From Melastoma dodecandrum (taxonomy: Eukaryota; Streptophyta; Magnoliopsida; Myrtales; Melastomataceae), in contig JARUPY010000181.1 in NCBI GenBank assembly GCA_029817715.1, forward strand, positions 1-64,000: DNA of 64,000 bases, given 5' to 3'. Positions 9,487 through 22,800 of this stretch are shown one piece after another; positions within the stretch are counted from its first letter, which is position 1; every line of letters starts with the position of its first letter. The notes beneath the pieces were generated by a model, which worked only from the letters and a program-made list of their open reading frames with translations, had not been told where the DNA came from and made no database searches. Both the position numbers and the translations under genes were made by a program.

Positions 9487-12400
9487 TCCCCAAATGCTTC
9501 CCAAACTATTCAAAATTGGAGTTCTACATTTGACATTCGGGTCCCTTTCGTTGCACAATGAGGAACCCCGCGCACAACTTACGCAAGGTTGTGCATCCCG
9601 CATGCTACTAACCTTGGTGCTTCCGAACTTGCATTTTCCGAAGCCTAAATGATCCCCAAATGCTTCCCAAAGTATTCAAAATTGGAGTTCTACATTTGAC
9701 ATTCGGGTCCCTTTCGTTGCACAATGAGGAACCCCGCGCACAACTTACGCAAGGTTGTGCATCCCGCATGCTCCGAACCTTGGTGCTTCCGAACTTGCAT
9801 TTTTCGAAGCCTAAATGATCCCCAAATGCTTCCCAAACTATTCAAAATTGGAGTTCTACATTTGACATTCGGGTCCCTTTCGTTGCACAATGACGAACCC
9901 CGCGCACAACTTACGCAAGGTTGTGCATCCCGCATGCTCCGAACCTTGGTGCTTCCGAACTTGCATTTTCCGAAGCCTAAATGATCCCCCAATGCTTCCC
10001 AAACTATTCAAAATTGGAGTTCTACATTTGACATTCGGGTCCCTTTCGTTGCACAATGAGGAACCCCGCGCACAACTTACGCAAGGTTGTGCATCCCGCA
10101 TGCTCCGAACCTTGGTGCTTCCGAACTTGCATTTTCCGAAGCCTAAATGATCCCCAAATGCTTCCCAAACTATTCAAAATTGGAGTTCTACATTTGACAT
10201 TCGGGTCCCTTTCGTTGCACAATGAGGAACCCCGCGCACAACTTACGCAAGGTTGTGCATCCCGCATGCTCCGAACCTTGGTGCTTCCGAACTTGCATTT
10301 TCCGAAGCCTAAATGATCCCCAGATGCTTCCCAAACTATTCAAAATTGGTGTTCTAAATTTGACATTCGGGTCCCTTTTGTTGTACAATGAGGAACCCCG
10401 CGCACAACTTACGCAAGGTTGTGCATCCCGCATGCTCCGAACCTTGGTGCTTCCGAACTTGCATTTTCCGAAGCCTAAATGATCCCCAAATGCTTCCCAA
10501 ACTATTCAAAATTGGAGTTCTAGATTTGACATTCGGGTCCCTTTCGTTGCACAATGAGGAACCCCGCGCACAACTTACGCAAGGTTGTGCATCCCGCATG
10601 CTCCGAACCTTGGTGCTTCCGAACTTGCATTTTCCGAAGCCTAAATGATCCCCAAATGCTTCCCAAACTATGCAAAATTGGAGTTCTACATTTGACATTC
10701 GGGTCCCTTTCGTTGCACAATGAGGAACCCCGCGCACAACTTACGCAAGGTTGTGCATCCCGCATGCTCCGAACCTTGGTGCTTCCGAACTTGCATTTTC
10801 CGAAGCCTAAATGATCCCCAAATGCTTCCCAAACTATTCAAAATTGGAGTTCTAGATTTGACTTTCGGGTCCCTTTCGTTGCACAATGAGGAACCCCGCG
10901 CACAACTTACGCAAGGTTGTGCATCCCGCATGGTTCGTACCTTGGTGCTTCCGAACTTGCATTTTCCGAAGCCTAAATGATCCCCAAATGCTTCCCAAAC
11001 TATTCAAAATTGGAGTTCTACATTTGACATTCGGGTCCCTTTCGTTGCACAATGAGGAACCCCGCGCACAACTTACGCAAGGTTGTGCATCCCGCATGCT
11101 CCGAACCTTGGTGCTTCCGAACTTGCATTTTCCGAAGCCTAAATGATCCCCAAATGCTTCCCAAACTATTCAAAATTGGAGTTCTACATTTGACATTCGG
11201 GTCCCTTTCGTTGCACAATGAGGAACCCCGCGCACAACTTACGCAAGGTTGTGCATCCCGCATGCTCCGAACCTTGGTGCTTCCGAACTTGCATTTTCCG
11301 AAGCCTAAATGATCCCCAAATGCTTCCCAAACTATTCAAAATTGGAGTTCTACATTTGACATTCGGGTCCCTTTCGTTGCACAATGAGGAACCCCGCGCA
11401 CAACTTACGCAAGGTTGTGCATCCCGCATGCTCCGAACCTTGGTGCTTCCGAACTTGCATTTTCCGAAGCCTAAATGATCCCCAAATGCTTCCCAAACTA
11501 TTCAAAATTGGAGTTCTACATTTGACATTCGGGTCCCTTTCGTTGCACAATGAGGAACCCCGCGCACAACTTACGCAAGGTTGTGCATCCCGCATGCTCC
11601 GAACCTTGGTGCTTCCGAACTTGCATTTTCCGAAGCCTAAATGATCCCCAAATGCTTCCCAAACTATTTAAAATTGGAGTTCTACATTTGACATTCGGGT
11701 CCCTTTCGTTGCAGAAGGAGGAACCCCGCGCACAACTTACGCAAGGTTGTGCATCCCGCATGCTCCGAACGTTGTTGCTTCCGAACTTGCATTTTCCGAA
11801 GGCTAAATGATCCCCAAATGCTTCCCAAACTATTCAAAATTGGAGTTCTACATTTGACATTCTGGTCCATTTCGTTGCACAAGGAGGAACCCCGCGCACA
11901 ACTTACGCAAGGTTGTGCATCCCGCATGCTCCGAACCTTGGTGCTTCCGAACTTGCATTTTCCGAAGCCTAAATGATCCCCAAATGCTTCCCAAACTATT
12001 CAAAATTGGAGTTCTACATTTGACATTCGGGTCCCTTTCGTTGCACAATGAGGAACCCCGCGCACAACTTACGCAAGGTTGTGCATCCCGCATGCTCCGA
12101 ACCTTGGTGCTTCCGAACTTGCATTTTCCGAAGCCTAAATGATCCCCAAATGCTTCCCAAACTATTCAAAATTGGAGTTCTACATTTGACATTCGGGTCC
12201 CTTTCGTTGCACAATGAGGAACCCCGCGCACAACTTACGCAAGGTTGTGCATCCCGCATGCTCCGAACCTTGGTGCTTCCGAACTTGCATTTTTCGAAGC
12301 CTAAATGATCTCCAAATGCTTCCCAAACTATTCAAAATTGGAGTTCTACATTTGACATTCGGGTCCCTTTCGTTGCACAATGAGGAACCCCGCGCACAAC

Positions 12401-13209
12401 TTACGCAAGGTTGTGCATCCCGCATGCTCCGAACCTTGGTGCTTCCGAACTTGCATTTTTCGAAGCCTAAATGATCTCCAAATGCTTCCCAAACTATTCA
12501 AAATTGGAGTTCTACATTTGACATTCGGGTCCCTTTCGTTGCACAATGAGGAACCCCGCGCACAACTTACGCAAGGTTGTGCATCCCGCATGCTCCGAAC
12601 CTTGGTGCTTCCGAACTTGCATTTTCCGAAGCCTAAATGATCCCCAAATGCTTCCCAAACTATTCAAAATTGGAGTTCTACATTTGACATTCGGGTCCCT
12701 TTCGTTGCACAATGAGGAACCCCGCGCACAACTTACGCAAGGTTGTGCATCCCGCATGCTCCGAACCTTGGTGCTTCCGAACTTGCATTTTCCGAAGCCT
12801 AAATGATCCCCAAATGCTTCCCAAACTATTCAAAATTGGTGTTCTACATTTGACATTCGGGTCCCTTTCGTTGCACAATGAGGAACCCCGCGCACAACTT
12901 ACGCAAGGTTGTGCATCCCGCATGCTCCGAACCTTGGTGCTTCCGAACTTGCATTTTCCGAAGCCTAAATGATCCCCAAATGCTTCCCAAACTATTCAAA
13001 ATTGGAGTTCTACATTTGACATTCGGGTCCCTTTCGTTGCACAATGAGGAACCCCGCGCACAACTTACGCAAGGTTGTGCATCCCGCATGCTCCGAACCT
13101 TGATGCTTCCGAACTTGCATTTTCCGAAGCCTAAATGATCCCCAAATGCTTCCCAAACTATTCAAAATTGGAGTTCTACATTTGACATTCGGGTCCCTTT
13201 CGTTGCACA

Positions 13210-14085
13210 ATGAGGAACCCCGCGCACAACTTACGCAAGGTTGTGCATCCCGCATGCTCCGAACCTTGGTGCTTCCGAACTTGCATTTTTCGAAGCCTAA
13301 ATGATCCCCAAATGCTTCCCAAACTATTCAAAATTGGAGTTCTACATTTGACATTCGGGTCCCTTTCGTTGCACAATGAGGAACCCCGCGCACAACTTAC
13401 GCAAGGTTGTGCATCCCGCATGCTCCGAACCTTGGTGCTTCCGAACTTGCATTTTTCGAAGCCTAAATGATCTCCAAATGCTTCCCAAACTATTCAAAAT
13501 TGGAGTTCTACATTTGACATTCGGGTCCCTTTCGTTGCACAATGAGGAACCCCGCGCACAACTTACGCAAGGTTGTGCATCCCGCATGCTCCGAACCTTG
13601 GTGCTTCCGAACTTGCATTTTCCGAAGCCTAAATGATCCCCAAATGCTTCCCAAACTATTCAAAATTGGAGTTCTACATTTGACATTCGGGTCCCTTTCG
13701 TTGCACAATGAGGAACCCCGCGCACAACTTACGCAAGGTTGTGCATCCCGCATGCTCCGAACCTTGGTGCTTCCGAACTTGCATTTTTCGAAGCCTAAAT
13801 GATCTCCAAATGCTTCCCAAACTATTCAAAATTGGAGTTCTACATTTGACATTCGGGTCCCTTTCGTTGCACAATGAGGAACCCCGCGCACAACTTACGC
13901 AAGGTTGTGCATCCCGCATGCTCCGAACCTTGGTGCTTCCGAACTTGCATTTTCCGAAGCCTAAATGATCCCCAAATGCTTCCCAAACTATTCAAAATTG
14001 GAGTTCTACATTTGACATTCGGGTCCCTTTCGTTGCACAATGAGGAACCCCGCGCACAACTTACGCAAGGTTGTGCATCCCGCAT
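13210..14085 (+). repeat. Alternating pair variants (332-bp period)
   Basis: Units carrying TTTTTCGAAG followed by GATCTCC (about 13451-13473 and 13783-13805) alternate with units carrying TTTTCCGAAG and GATCCCC, giving a repeat of two units. It is a weak, local higher-order pattern covering only a few units. Confidence 0.6.
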
Positions 14086-17000
14086 GCTCCGAACCTTGGT
14101 GCTTCCGAACTTGCATTTTCCGAAGCCTAAATGATCCCCAAATGCTTCCCAAACTATTCAAAATTGGAGTTCTACATTTGACATTCGGGTCCCTTTCGTT
14201 GCACAATGAGGAACCCCGCGCACAACTTACGCAAGGTTGTGCATCCCGCATGCTCCGAACCTTGGTGCTTCCGAACTTGCATTTTCCGAAGCCTAAATGA
14301 TCCCCAAATGCTTCCCAAACTATTCAAAATTGGAGTTCTACATTTGACATTCGGGTCCCTTTCGTTGCACAATGAGGAACCCCGCGCACAACTTACGCAA
14401 GGTTGTGCATCCCGCATGCTCCGAACCTTGCTGCTTCCGAACTTGCATTTTCCGAAGCCTAAATGATCCCCAAATGCTTCCCAAACTATTCAAAATTGGA
14501 GTTCTACATTTGACATTCGGGTCCCTTTCGTTGCACAATGAGGAACCCCGCGCACAACTTACGCAAGGTTGTGCATCCCGCATGCTCCGAACCTTGGTGC
14601 TTCCGAACTTGCATTTTCTGAAGCCTAAATGATCCCCAAATGCTTCCCAAACTATTCAAAATTGGAGTTCTACATTTGACATTCGGGTCCCTTTCGTTGC
14701 ACAATGAGGAACCCCGCGCACAACTTACGCAAGGTTGTGCATCCCGCATGCTCCGAACCTTGGTGCTTCCGAACTTGCATTTTTCGAAGCCTAAATGATC
14801 CCCAAATGCTTCCCAAACTATTCAAAATTGGAGTTCTACATTTGACATTCGGGTCCCTTTCGTTGTACAATGAGGAATCCCGCGCACAACTTACGCATGG
14901 TTGTGCATCCCGCATGCTCCGAACCTTGGTGCTTCCGAACTTGCATTTTCCGAAGCCTAAATGATCCCCAAATGCTTCCCAAACTATTCAAAATTGGAGT
15001 TCTACATTTGACATTCGGGTCCCTTTCGTTGCACAAGGAGGAACCCCGCGCACAACTTAGGCTAGGTTGTGCATCCCGCATGCTCCGTACCTTGGTGCTT
15101 CCGAACTTGCATTTTCCGAAGCCTAAATGATCCCCAAATGCTTCCCAAACTATTCAAAATTGGAGTTCTACATTTGACATTCGGGTCCCTTTCGTTGCGC
15201 AATGAGGAACCCCTCGCACACCTTAAGCAAGGTTGTGCATCCCGCATGCTCCGAACCTTGGTGCTTCCGAAATTGCATTTTCCAATGCCTAAATGATCCC
15301 CAAATGCTTCCCAAACTATTCAAAATTGGAGTTCTACATTTGACATTCGGGTCCCTTTCGTTGCACAATGAGGAACCCCGCGCACAACTTACGCAAGGTT
15401 GTGCATCCCGCATGCTCCGAACCTTGGTGCTTCCGAACTTGCATTTTCCGAAGCCTAAATGATCCCCAAATGCTTCCCAAACTATTCAAAATTGGAGTTC
15501 TACATTTGACATTCGGGTCCCTTTCGTTGCACAATGAGGAACCCCGCGCACAACTTACGCAAGGTTGTGCATCCCGCATGCTCCGAACCTTGGTGCTTCC
15601 GAACTTGCATTTTTCGAAGCCTAAATGATCCCCAAATGCTTCCCAAACTATTCAAAATTGGAGTTCTACATTTGACATTCGGGTCCCTTTCGTTGCACAA
15701 TGAGGAACCCCGCGCACAACTTACGCAAGGTTGTGCATCCCGCATGCTCCGAACCTTGGTGCTTCCGAACTTGCATTTTTCGAAGCCTAAATGATCTCCA
15801 AATGCTTCCCAAACTATTCAAAATTGGAGTTCTACATTTGACATTCGGGTCCCTTTCGTTGCACAATGAGGAACCCCGCGCACAACTTACGCAAGGTTGT
15901 GCATCCCGCATGCTCCGAACCTTGGTGCTTCCGAACTTGCATTTTCCGAAGCCTAAATGATCCCCAAATGCTTCCCAAACTATTCAAAATTGGAGTTCTA
16001 CATTTGACATTCGGGTCCCTTTCGTTGCACAATGAGGAACCCCGCGCACAACTTACGCAAGGTTGTGCATCCCGCATGCTCCGAACCTTGGTGCTTCCGA
16101 ACTTGCATTTTTCGAAGCCTAAATGATCTGCAAATGCTTCCCAAACTATTCAAAATTGGAGTTCTACATTTGACATTCGGGTCCCTTTCGTTGCACAATG
16201 AGGAACCCCGCGCACAACTTACGCAAGGTTGTGCATCCCGCATGCTCCGAACCTTGGTGCTTCCGAACTTGCATTTTTCGAAGCCTAAATGATCTCCAAA
16301 TGCTTCCCAAACTATTCAAAATTGGAGTTCTACATTTGACATTCGGGTCCCTTTCGTTGCACAATGAGGAACCCCGCGCACAACTTACGCAAGGTTGTGC
16401 ATCCCGCATGCTCCGAACGTTGTTGCTTCCGAACTTGCATTTTCCGAAGGCTAAATGATCCCCAAATGCTTCCCAAACTATTCAAAATTGGAGTTCTACA
16501 TTTGACATTCGGGTCCCTTTCGTTGCACAATGAGGAACCCCGCGCACAACTTACGCAAGGTTGTGCATCCCGCATGCTCCGAACCTTGGTGCTTCCGAAC
16601 TTGCATTTTCCGAAGCCTAAATGATCCCCAAATGCTTCCCAAACTATTCAAAATTGGAGTTCTACATTTGACATTCGGGTCCCTTTCGTTGCACAATGAG
16701 GAACCCCGCGCACAACTTACGCAAGGTTGTGCATCCCGCATGCACCGAACCTTGGTGCTTCCGAACTTGAATTTTCTGAAGCCTAAATAATCCCCAAATG
16801 CTTCCCAAACAATTCAAAATTGGAGTTCTACATTTGACATTCGGGTCCCTTTCGTTGCACAATGAGGAACCCCGCGCACAACTTACGCAAGGTTGTGCAT
16901 CCCGCATGCTCCGAACCTTGGTGCTTCCGAACTTGCATTTTCCGAAGCCTAAATGATCCCCAAATGCTTCCCAAACTATTCAAAATTGGAGTTCTACATT

Positions 17001-19799
17001 TGACATTCGGGTCCCTTTCGTTGCACAATGAGGAACCCCGCGCACAACTTAAGCAAGGTTGTGCATCCCGCATGCTCCGAACCTTGGTGCTTCCGAACTT
17101 GCAATTTTCGAAGCCTAAATGATCTGCAAAAGCTTCCCAAACTATTCAAAATTGGAGTTCTACATTTGACATTCGGGTCCCTTTCGTTGCACAATGAGGA
17201 ACCCCGCGCACAACTTACACAATGTTGTGCATCCCGCATGCTCCGAACCTTGGTGCTTCCGAACTTGCATTTTTCGAAGCCTAAATGATCTCCAAATGCT
17301 TCCCAAACTATTCAAAATTGGTGTGCTACATTTGACATTCGGGTCCCTTTCGTTGCACAATGAGGAACCCCGCGCACAACTTACGCAAGGTTGTGCATCC
17401 CGCATGCTCCGAACCTTGGTGCTTCCGAACTTGCATTTTCCGAAGCCTAAATGATCCCCAAATGCTTCCCAAACTATTCAAAATTGGAGTTCTACATTTG
17501 ACATTCGGGTCCCTTTCGTTGCACAATGAGGAACCCCGCGCACAACTTACGCAAGGTTGTGCATCCCGCATGCTCCGAACCTTGGTGCTTCCGAACTTGC
17601 ATTTTCCGAAGCCTAAATGATCCCCAAATGCTTCCCAAACTATTCAAAATTGGAGTTCTACATTTGACATTCGGGTCCCTTTCGTTGCACAATGAGGAAC
17701 CCCGCGCACAACTTACGCAAGGTTGTGCATCCCGCATGCTCCGAACCTTGGTGCTTCCGAACTTGCATTTTTCGAAGCCTAAATGATCTGCAAATGCTTC
17801 CCAAACTATTCAAAATTGGAGTTCTACATTTGACATTCGGGTCCCTTTCGTTGCACATTGAGGAACCCCGCGCACAACTTACGCAAGGTTGTGCATCCCG
17901 CATGCTCCGAACCTTGGTGCTTCCGAACTTGCATTTTTCGAAGCCTAAATGATCTCCAAATGCTTCCCAAACTATTCAAAATTGGTGTTCTACATTTGAC
18001 ATTCGGGTCCCTTTCGTTGCACAATGAGGAACCCCGCGCACAACTTACGCAAGGTTGTGCATCCCGCATGCTCCGAACCTTGGTGCTTCCGAACTTGCAT
18101 TTTCCGAAGCCTAAATGATCCCCAAATGCTTCCCAAACTATTCAAAATTGGAGTTCTACATTTGACATTCGGGTCCCTTTCGTTGCACAATGAGGAACCC
18201 CGCGCACAACTTACGCAAGGTTGTGCATCCCGCATGCTCCGAACCTTGGTGCTTCCGAACTTGCATTTTCCGAAGCCTAAATGATCCTCAAATGCTTCCC
18301 AAACTATACAAAATTAGACTTCTACATTTGACATTCGGGTCCCATTCGTTGCAAATGAGGAACCCCGCGCACAACTTACGCAAGGTTGTGCATCCCGCAT
18401 GCTCCGAACCTTGGTGCTTCCGAACTTGCATTTTCCGAAGCCTAAATGATCCCCAAATGCTTCCCAAACTATTCAAAATTGGTGTTCTACATTTGACATT
18501 CGGGTCCCTTTCGTTGCACAATGAGGAACCCCGCGCACAACTTACGCAAGGTTGTGCATCCCGCATGCTCCGAACCTTGGTGCTTCCGAACTTGCATTTT
18601 CCGAAGCCTAAATGATCCCCAAATGCTTCCCAACCAATTCAAAATTGGAGTTCTACATTTGACATTCGGGTCCCTTTCGTTGCACAATGAGGAACCCCGC
18701 GCACAACTTACGCAAGGTTGTGCATCCCGCATGCTCCGAACCTTGGTGCTTCCGAACTTGCATTTTCCGAAGCCTAAATGATCCCCAAATGCTTCCCAAA
18801 CTATTCAAAATTGGAGTTCTACATTCGACATTCGGGTCCCTTTCGTTGCACAATGAGGAACCCCGCGCACAACCTACGCAAGGTTGTGCATCCCGCATGC
18901 TCCGAACCTTGGTGCTTCCGAACTTGCATTTTCCGAAGCCTAAATGATCCCCAAATGCTTCCCAAACTATTCAAAATTGGAGTTCTACATTTGACATTCG
19001 GGTCCCTTTCGTTGCACAAGGAGGAACCCCGCGCACAACTTACGCAAGGTTGTGCATCCCGCATGCTCCGAACCTTGTTGCTTCCGAACTTGCATTTTCC
19101 GAAGCCTAAATGATCCCCAAATGCTTCCCAAACTATTCAAAATTGGAGTTCTACATTTGACATTCGGGTCCCTTTCGTTGCACAATGAGGAACCCCGCGC
19201 ACAACTTACGCAAGGTTGTGCATCCCGCATGCTCCGAACCTTGGTGCTTCCGAACTTGCATTTTCCGAAGCCTAAATGATCCCCAAATGCTTCCCAAACT
19301 ATTTAAAATTGGAGTTCTACATTTGACATTCGGGTCCCTTTCGTTGCACAAGGAGGAACCCCGCGCACAACTTACGCAAGGTTGTGCATCCCGCATGCTC
19401 CGAACCTTGTTGCTTCCGAACTTGCATTTTCCGAAGCCTAAATGATCCCCAAATGCTTCCCAAACTATTCAAAATTGGAGTTCTACATTTGACATTCGGG
19501 TCCCATTCGTTGCACAATGAGGAACCCCGCGCACAACTTACGCAAGGTTGTGCATCCCGCATGCTCCGAACCTTGGTGCTTCCGAACTTGCATTTTCCGA
19601 AGGCTAAATGATCCCCAAATGCTTCCCAAACTATTCGAAATTGGAGTTCTACATTTGACATTCGGGTCCATTTCGTTGCACAATGAGGAACCCCGCGCAC
19701 AACTTACGCAAGGTTGTGCATCCCGCATGCACCGAACCTTGGTGCTTCCGAACTTGAATTTTCTGATGCCTAAATAATCCCCAAATGCTTCCCAAACAA

Positions 19800-19890
19800 T
19801 TCAAAATTTGAGTTCTAGATTTGACATTAGGGTACCTTTCGTTGTACAATGAGGAACCCCGCGCACAAGTTACGCAAGGTTGTGCATCCC
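19800..19890 (+). repeat. Rare-variant unit shared with 35450-35500
   Basis: GACATTAGGGTACC followed by GCGCACAAGTTACGC occurs near 19820-19870 and again near 35450-35500, about 15628 bp apart (94 units plus a few bases). The linked double change suggests common origin. The later copy sits at the restart of clean array after a degraded patch. Confidence 0.65.
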
Positions 19891-22800
19891 GCATGCTCCG
19901 AACCTTGGTGCTTCCGAACTTGCATTTTCCGAAGCCTAAATGATCCCCAAATGCTTCCCAAACTATTCAAATTTGCAGTTCTACATTTGACATTCGGGTC
20001 CCTTTCGTTGCACAATGAGGAACCCCGCGCACAACTTACGCAAGGTTGTGCATCCCGCATGCTCCGAACCTTGGTGCTTCCGAACTTGCATTTTTCGAAG
20101 CCTAAATGATCTCCAAATGCTTCCCAAACTATTCAAAATTGGAGTTCTACATTTGACATTCGGGTCCCTTTCGTTGCACAATGAGGAACCCCGCGCACAA
20201 CTTACGCAAGGTTGTGCATCCCGCATGCTCCGAACCTTGGTGCTTCCGAACTTGCATTTTTCGAAGCCTAAATGATCCCCAAATGCTTCCCAAACTATTC
20301 AAAATTGGAGTTCTACATTTGACATTCGGGTCCCTTTCGTTGCACAATGAGGAACCCCGCGCACAACTTACGCAAGGTTGTGCATCCCGCATGCTCCGAA
20401 CCTTGGTGCTTCCGAACTTGCATTTTCCGAAGCCTAAATGATCCCCAAATGCTTCCCAAACTATTCAAAATTGGAGTTCTACATTTGACATTCGGGTCCC
20501 TTTCGTTGCACAATGAGGAACCCCGCGCACAACTTACGCAAGGTTGTGCATCCCGCATGCTCCGAACCTTGGTGCTTCCGAACTTGCATTTTCCGAAGCC
20601 TAAATGATCCCCAAATGCTTCCCAAACTATTCAAAATTGGAGTTCTACATTTGACATTCGGGTCCCTTTCGTTGCACAATGAGGAACCCCTCGCACAACT
20701 TACGCAAGGTTGTGCATCCCGCATGCTCCGAACCTTGGTGCTTCCGAACTTGCATTTTCCGAAGCCTAAATGATCCCCAAATGCTTCCCAAACTATTCAA
20801 AATTGGAGTTCTACATTTGACATTCGGGTCCCTTTCGTTGCACAATGAGGAACCCCGCGCACAACTTACGCAAGGTTGTGCATCCCGCATGCTCCGAACC
20901 TTGGTGCTTCCGAACTTGCATTTTTCGAAGCCTAAATGATCTCCAAATGCTTCCCAAACTATTCAAAATTGGAGTTCTACATTTGACATTCGGGTCCCTT
21001 TCGTTGCACAATGAGGAACCCCGCGCACAACTTACGCAAGGTTGTGCATCCCGCATGCTCCGAACCTTGGTGCTTCCGAACTTGCATTTTCCGAAGCCTA
21101 AATGATCCCCAAATGCTTCCCAAACTATTTAAAATTGGAGTTCTACATTTGACATTCGGGTCCCTTTCGTTGCACAATGAGGAACCCCGCGCACAACTTA
21201 CGCAAGGTTGTGCATCCCGCATGCTCCGAACCTTGGTGCTTCCGAACTTGCATTTTCCGAAGCCTAAATGATCCCCAAATGCTTCCCAAACTATTCAAAA
21301 TTGGAGTTCTACATTTGACATTCGGGTCCCTTTCGTTGCACAATGAGGAACCCCGCGCACAACTTACGCAAGGTTGTGCATCCCGCATGCTCCGAACCTT
21401 GGTGCTTCCGAACTTGCATTTTCCGAAGCCTAAATGATCCCCAAATGCTTCCCAAACTATTCAAAATTGGAGTTCTACATTTGACATTCGGGTCCCTTTC
21501 GTTGCACAATGAGGAACCCCGCGCACAACTTACGCAAGGTTGTGCATCCCGCATGCTCCGAACCTTGGCGCTTCCGAACTTGCATTTTCCGAAGCCTAAA
21601 TGATCCCCAAATGCTTCCCAAACTATTCAAAATTGGAGTTCTACATTTGACATTCGGGTCCCTTTCGTTGCACAATGAGGAACCCCGCGCACAACTTACG
21701 CTAGGTTGTGCATCCCGCATGCTCCGAACCTTGGTGCTTCCGAACTTGCATTTTTCGAAGCCTAAATGATCCCCAAATGCTTCCCAAACTATTCAAAATT
21801 GGAGTTCTACATTTGACATTCGGGTCCCTTTCGTTGCACAATGAGGAACCCCGCGCACAACTTACGCAAGGTTGTGCATCCCGCATGCTCCGAACCTTGG
21901 TGCTTCCGAACTTGCATTTTCCGAAGCCTAAATGATCCCCTAATGCTTCCCAAACTATTCAAAATTGGAGTTCTACATTTGACATTCGGGTCCCTTTCGT
22001 TGCACAATGAGGAACCCCGCGCACAACTTACGCAAGGTTGTGCATCCCGCATGCTCCGAACCTTGGTGCTTCCGAACTTGCATTTTCCGAAGCCTAAATG
22101 ATCCCCAAATGCTTCCCAAACTATTCAAAATTGGAGTTCTACATTTGACATTCGGGTCCCTTTCGTTGCACAATGAGGAACCCCGCGCACAACTTACGCA
22201 AGGTTGTGCATCCCGCATGCTCCGAACCTTGGTGCTTCCGAACTTGCATTTTCCGAATCCTAAATGATCCCCAAATGCTTCCCAAACTATTCAAAATTGG
22301 AGTTCTACATTTGACGTTCGGGTCCCTTTCGTTGCACAATGAGGAACCCCGCGCACAACTTACGCAAGGTTGTGCATCCCGCATGCTCCGAACCTTGGTG
22401 CTTCCGAACTTGCATTTTCCGAATCCTAAATGATCCCCAAATGCTTCCCAAACTATTCAAAATTGGAGTTCTACATTTGACATTCGGGTCCCTTTCGTTG
22501 CACAATGAGGAACCCCGCGCACAACTTATGTAAGGTTGTCCATCCCGCATGCTCCGAACCTTGGTGCTTCCGAAGTTGCATTTTCCGAAGCAAAAATGAT
22601 CCCCAAATGCTTCCCAAACTATTCGAAATTGGAGTTCTACATTTGACATTCGGGTCCCTTTCGTTGCACAATGAGGAACCCCGCGCACAACTTACGCAAG
22701 GTTGTGCATCCCGCATGCTCCGAACCTTGGTGCTTCCGAACGTGCATTTTCCGAAGCCTAAATGATCCCCAAATGCTTCCCAAACTATTCAAAATTGGAG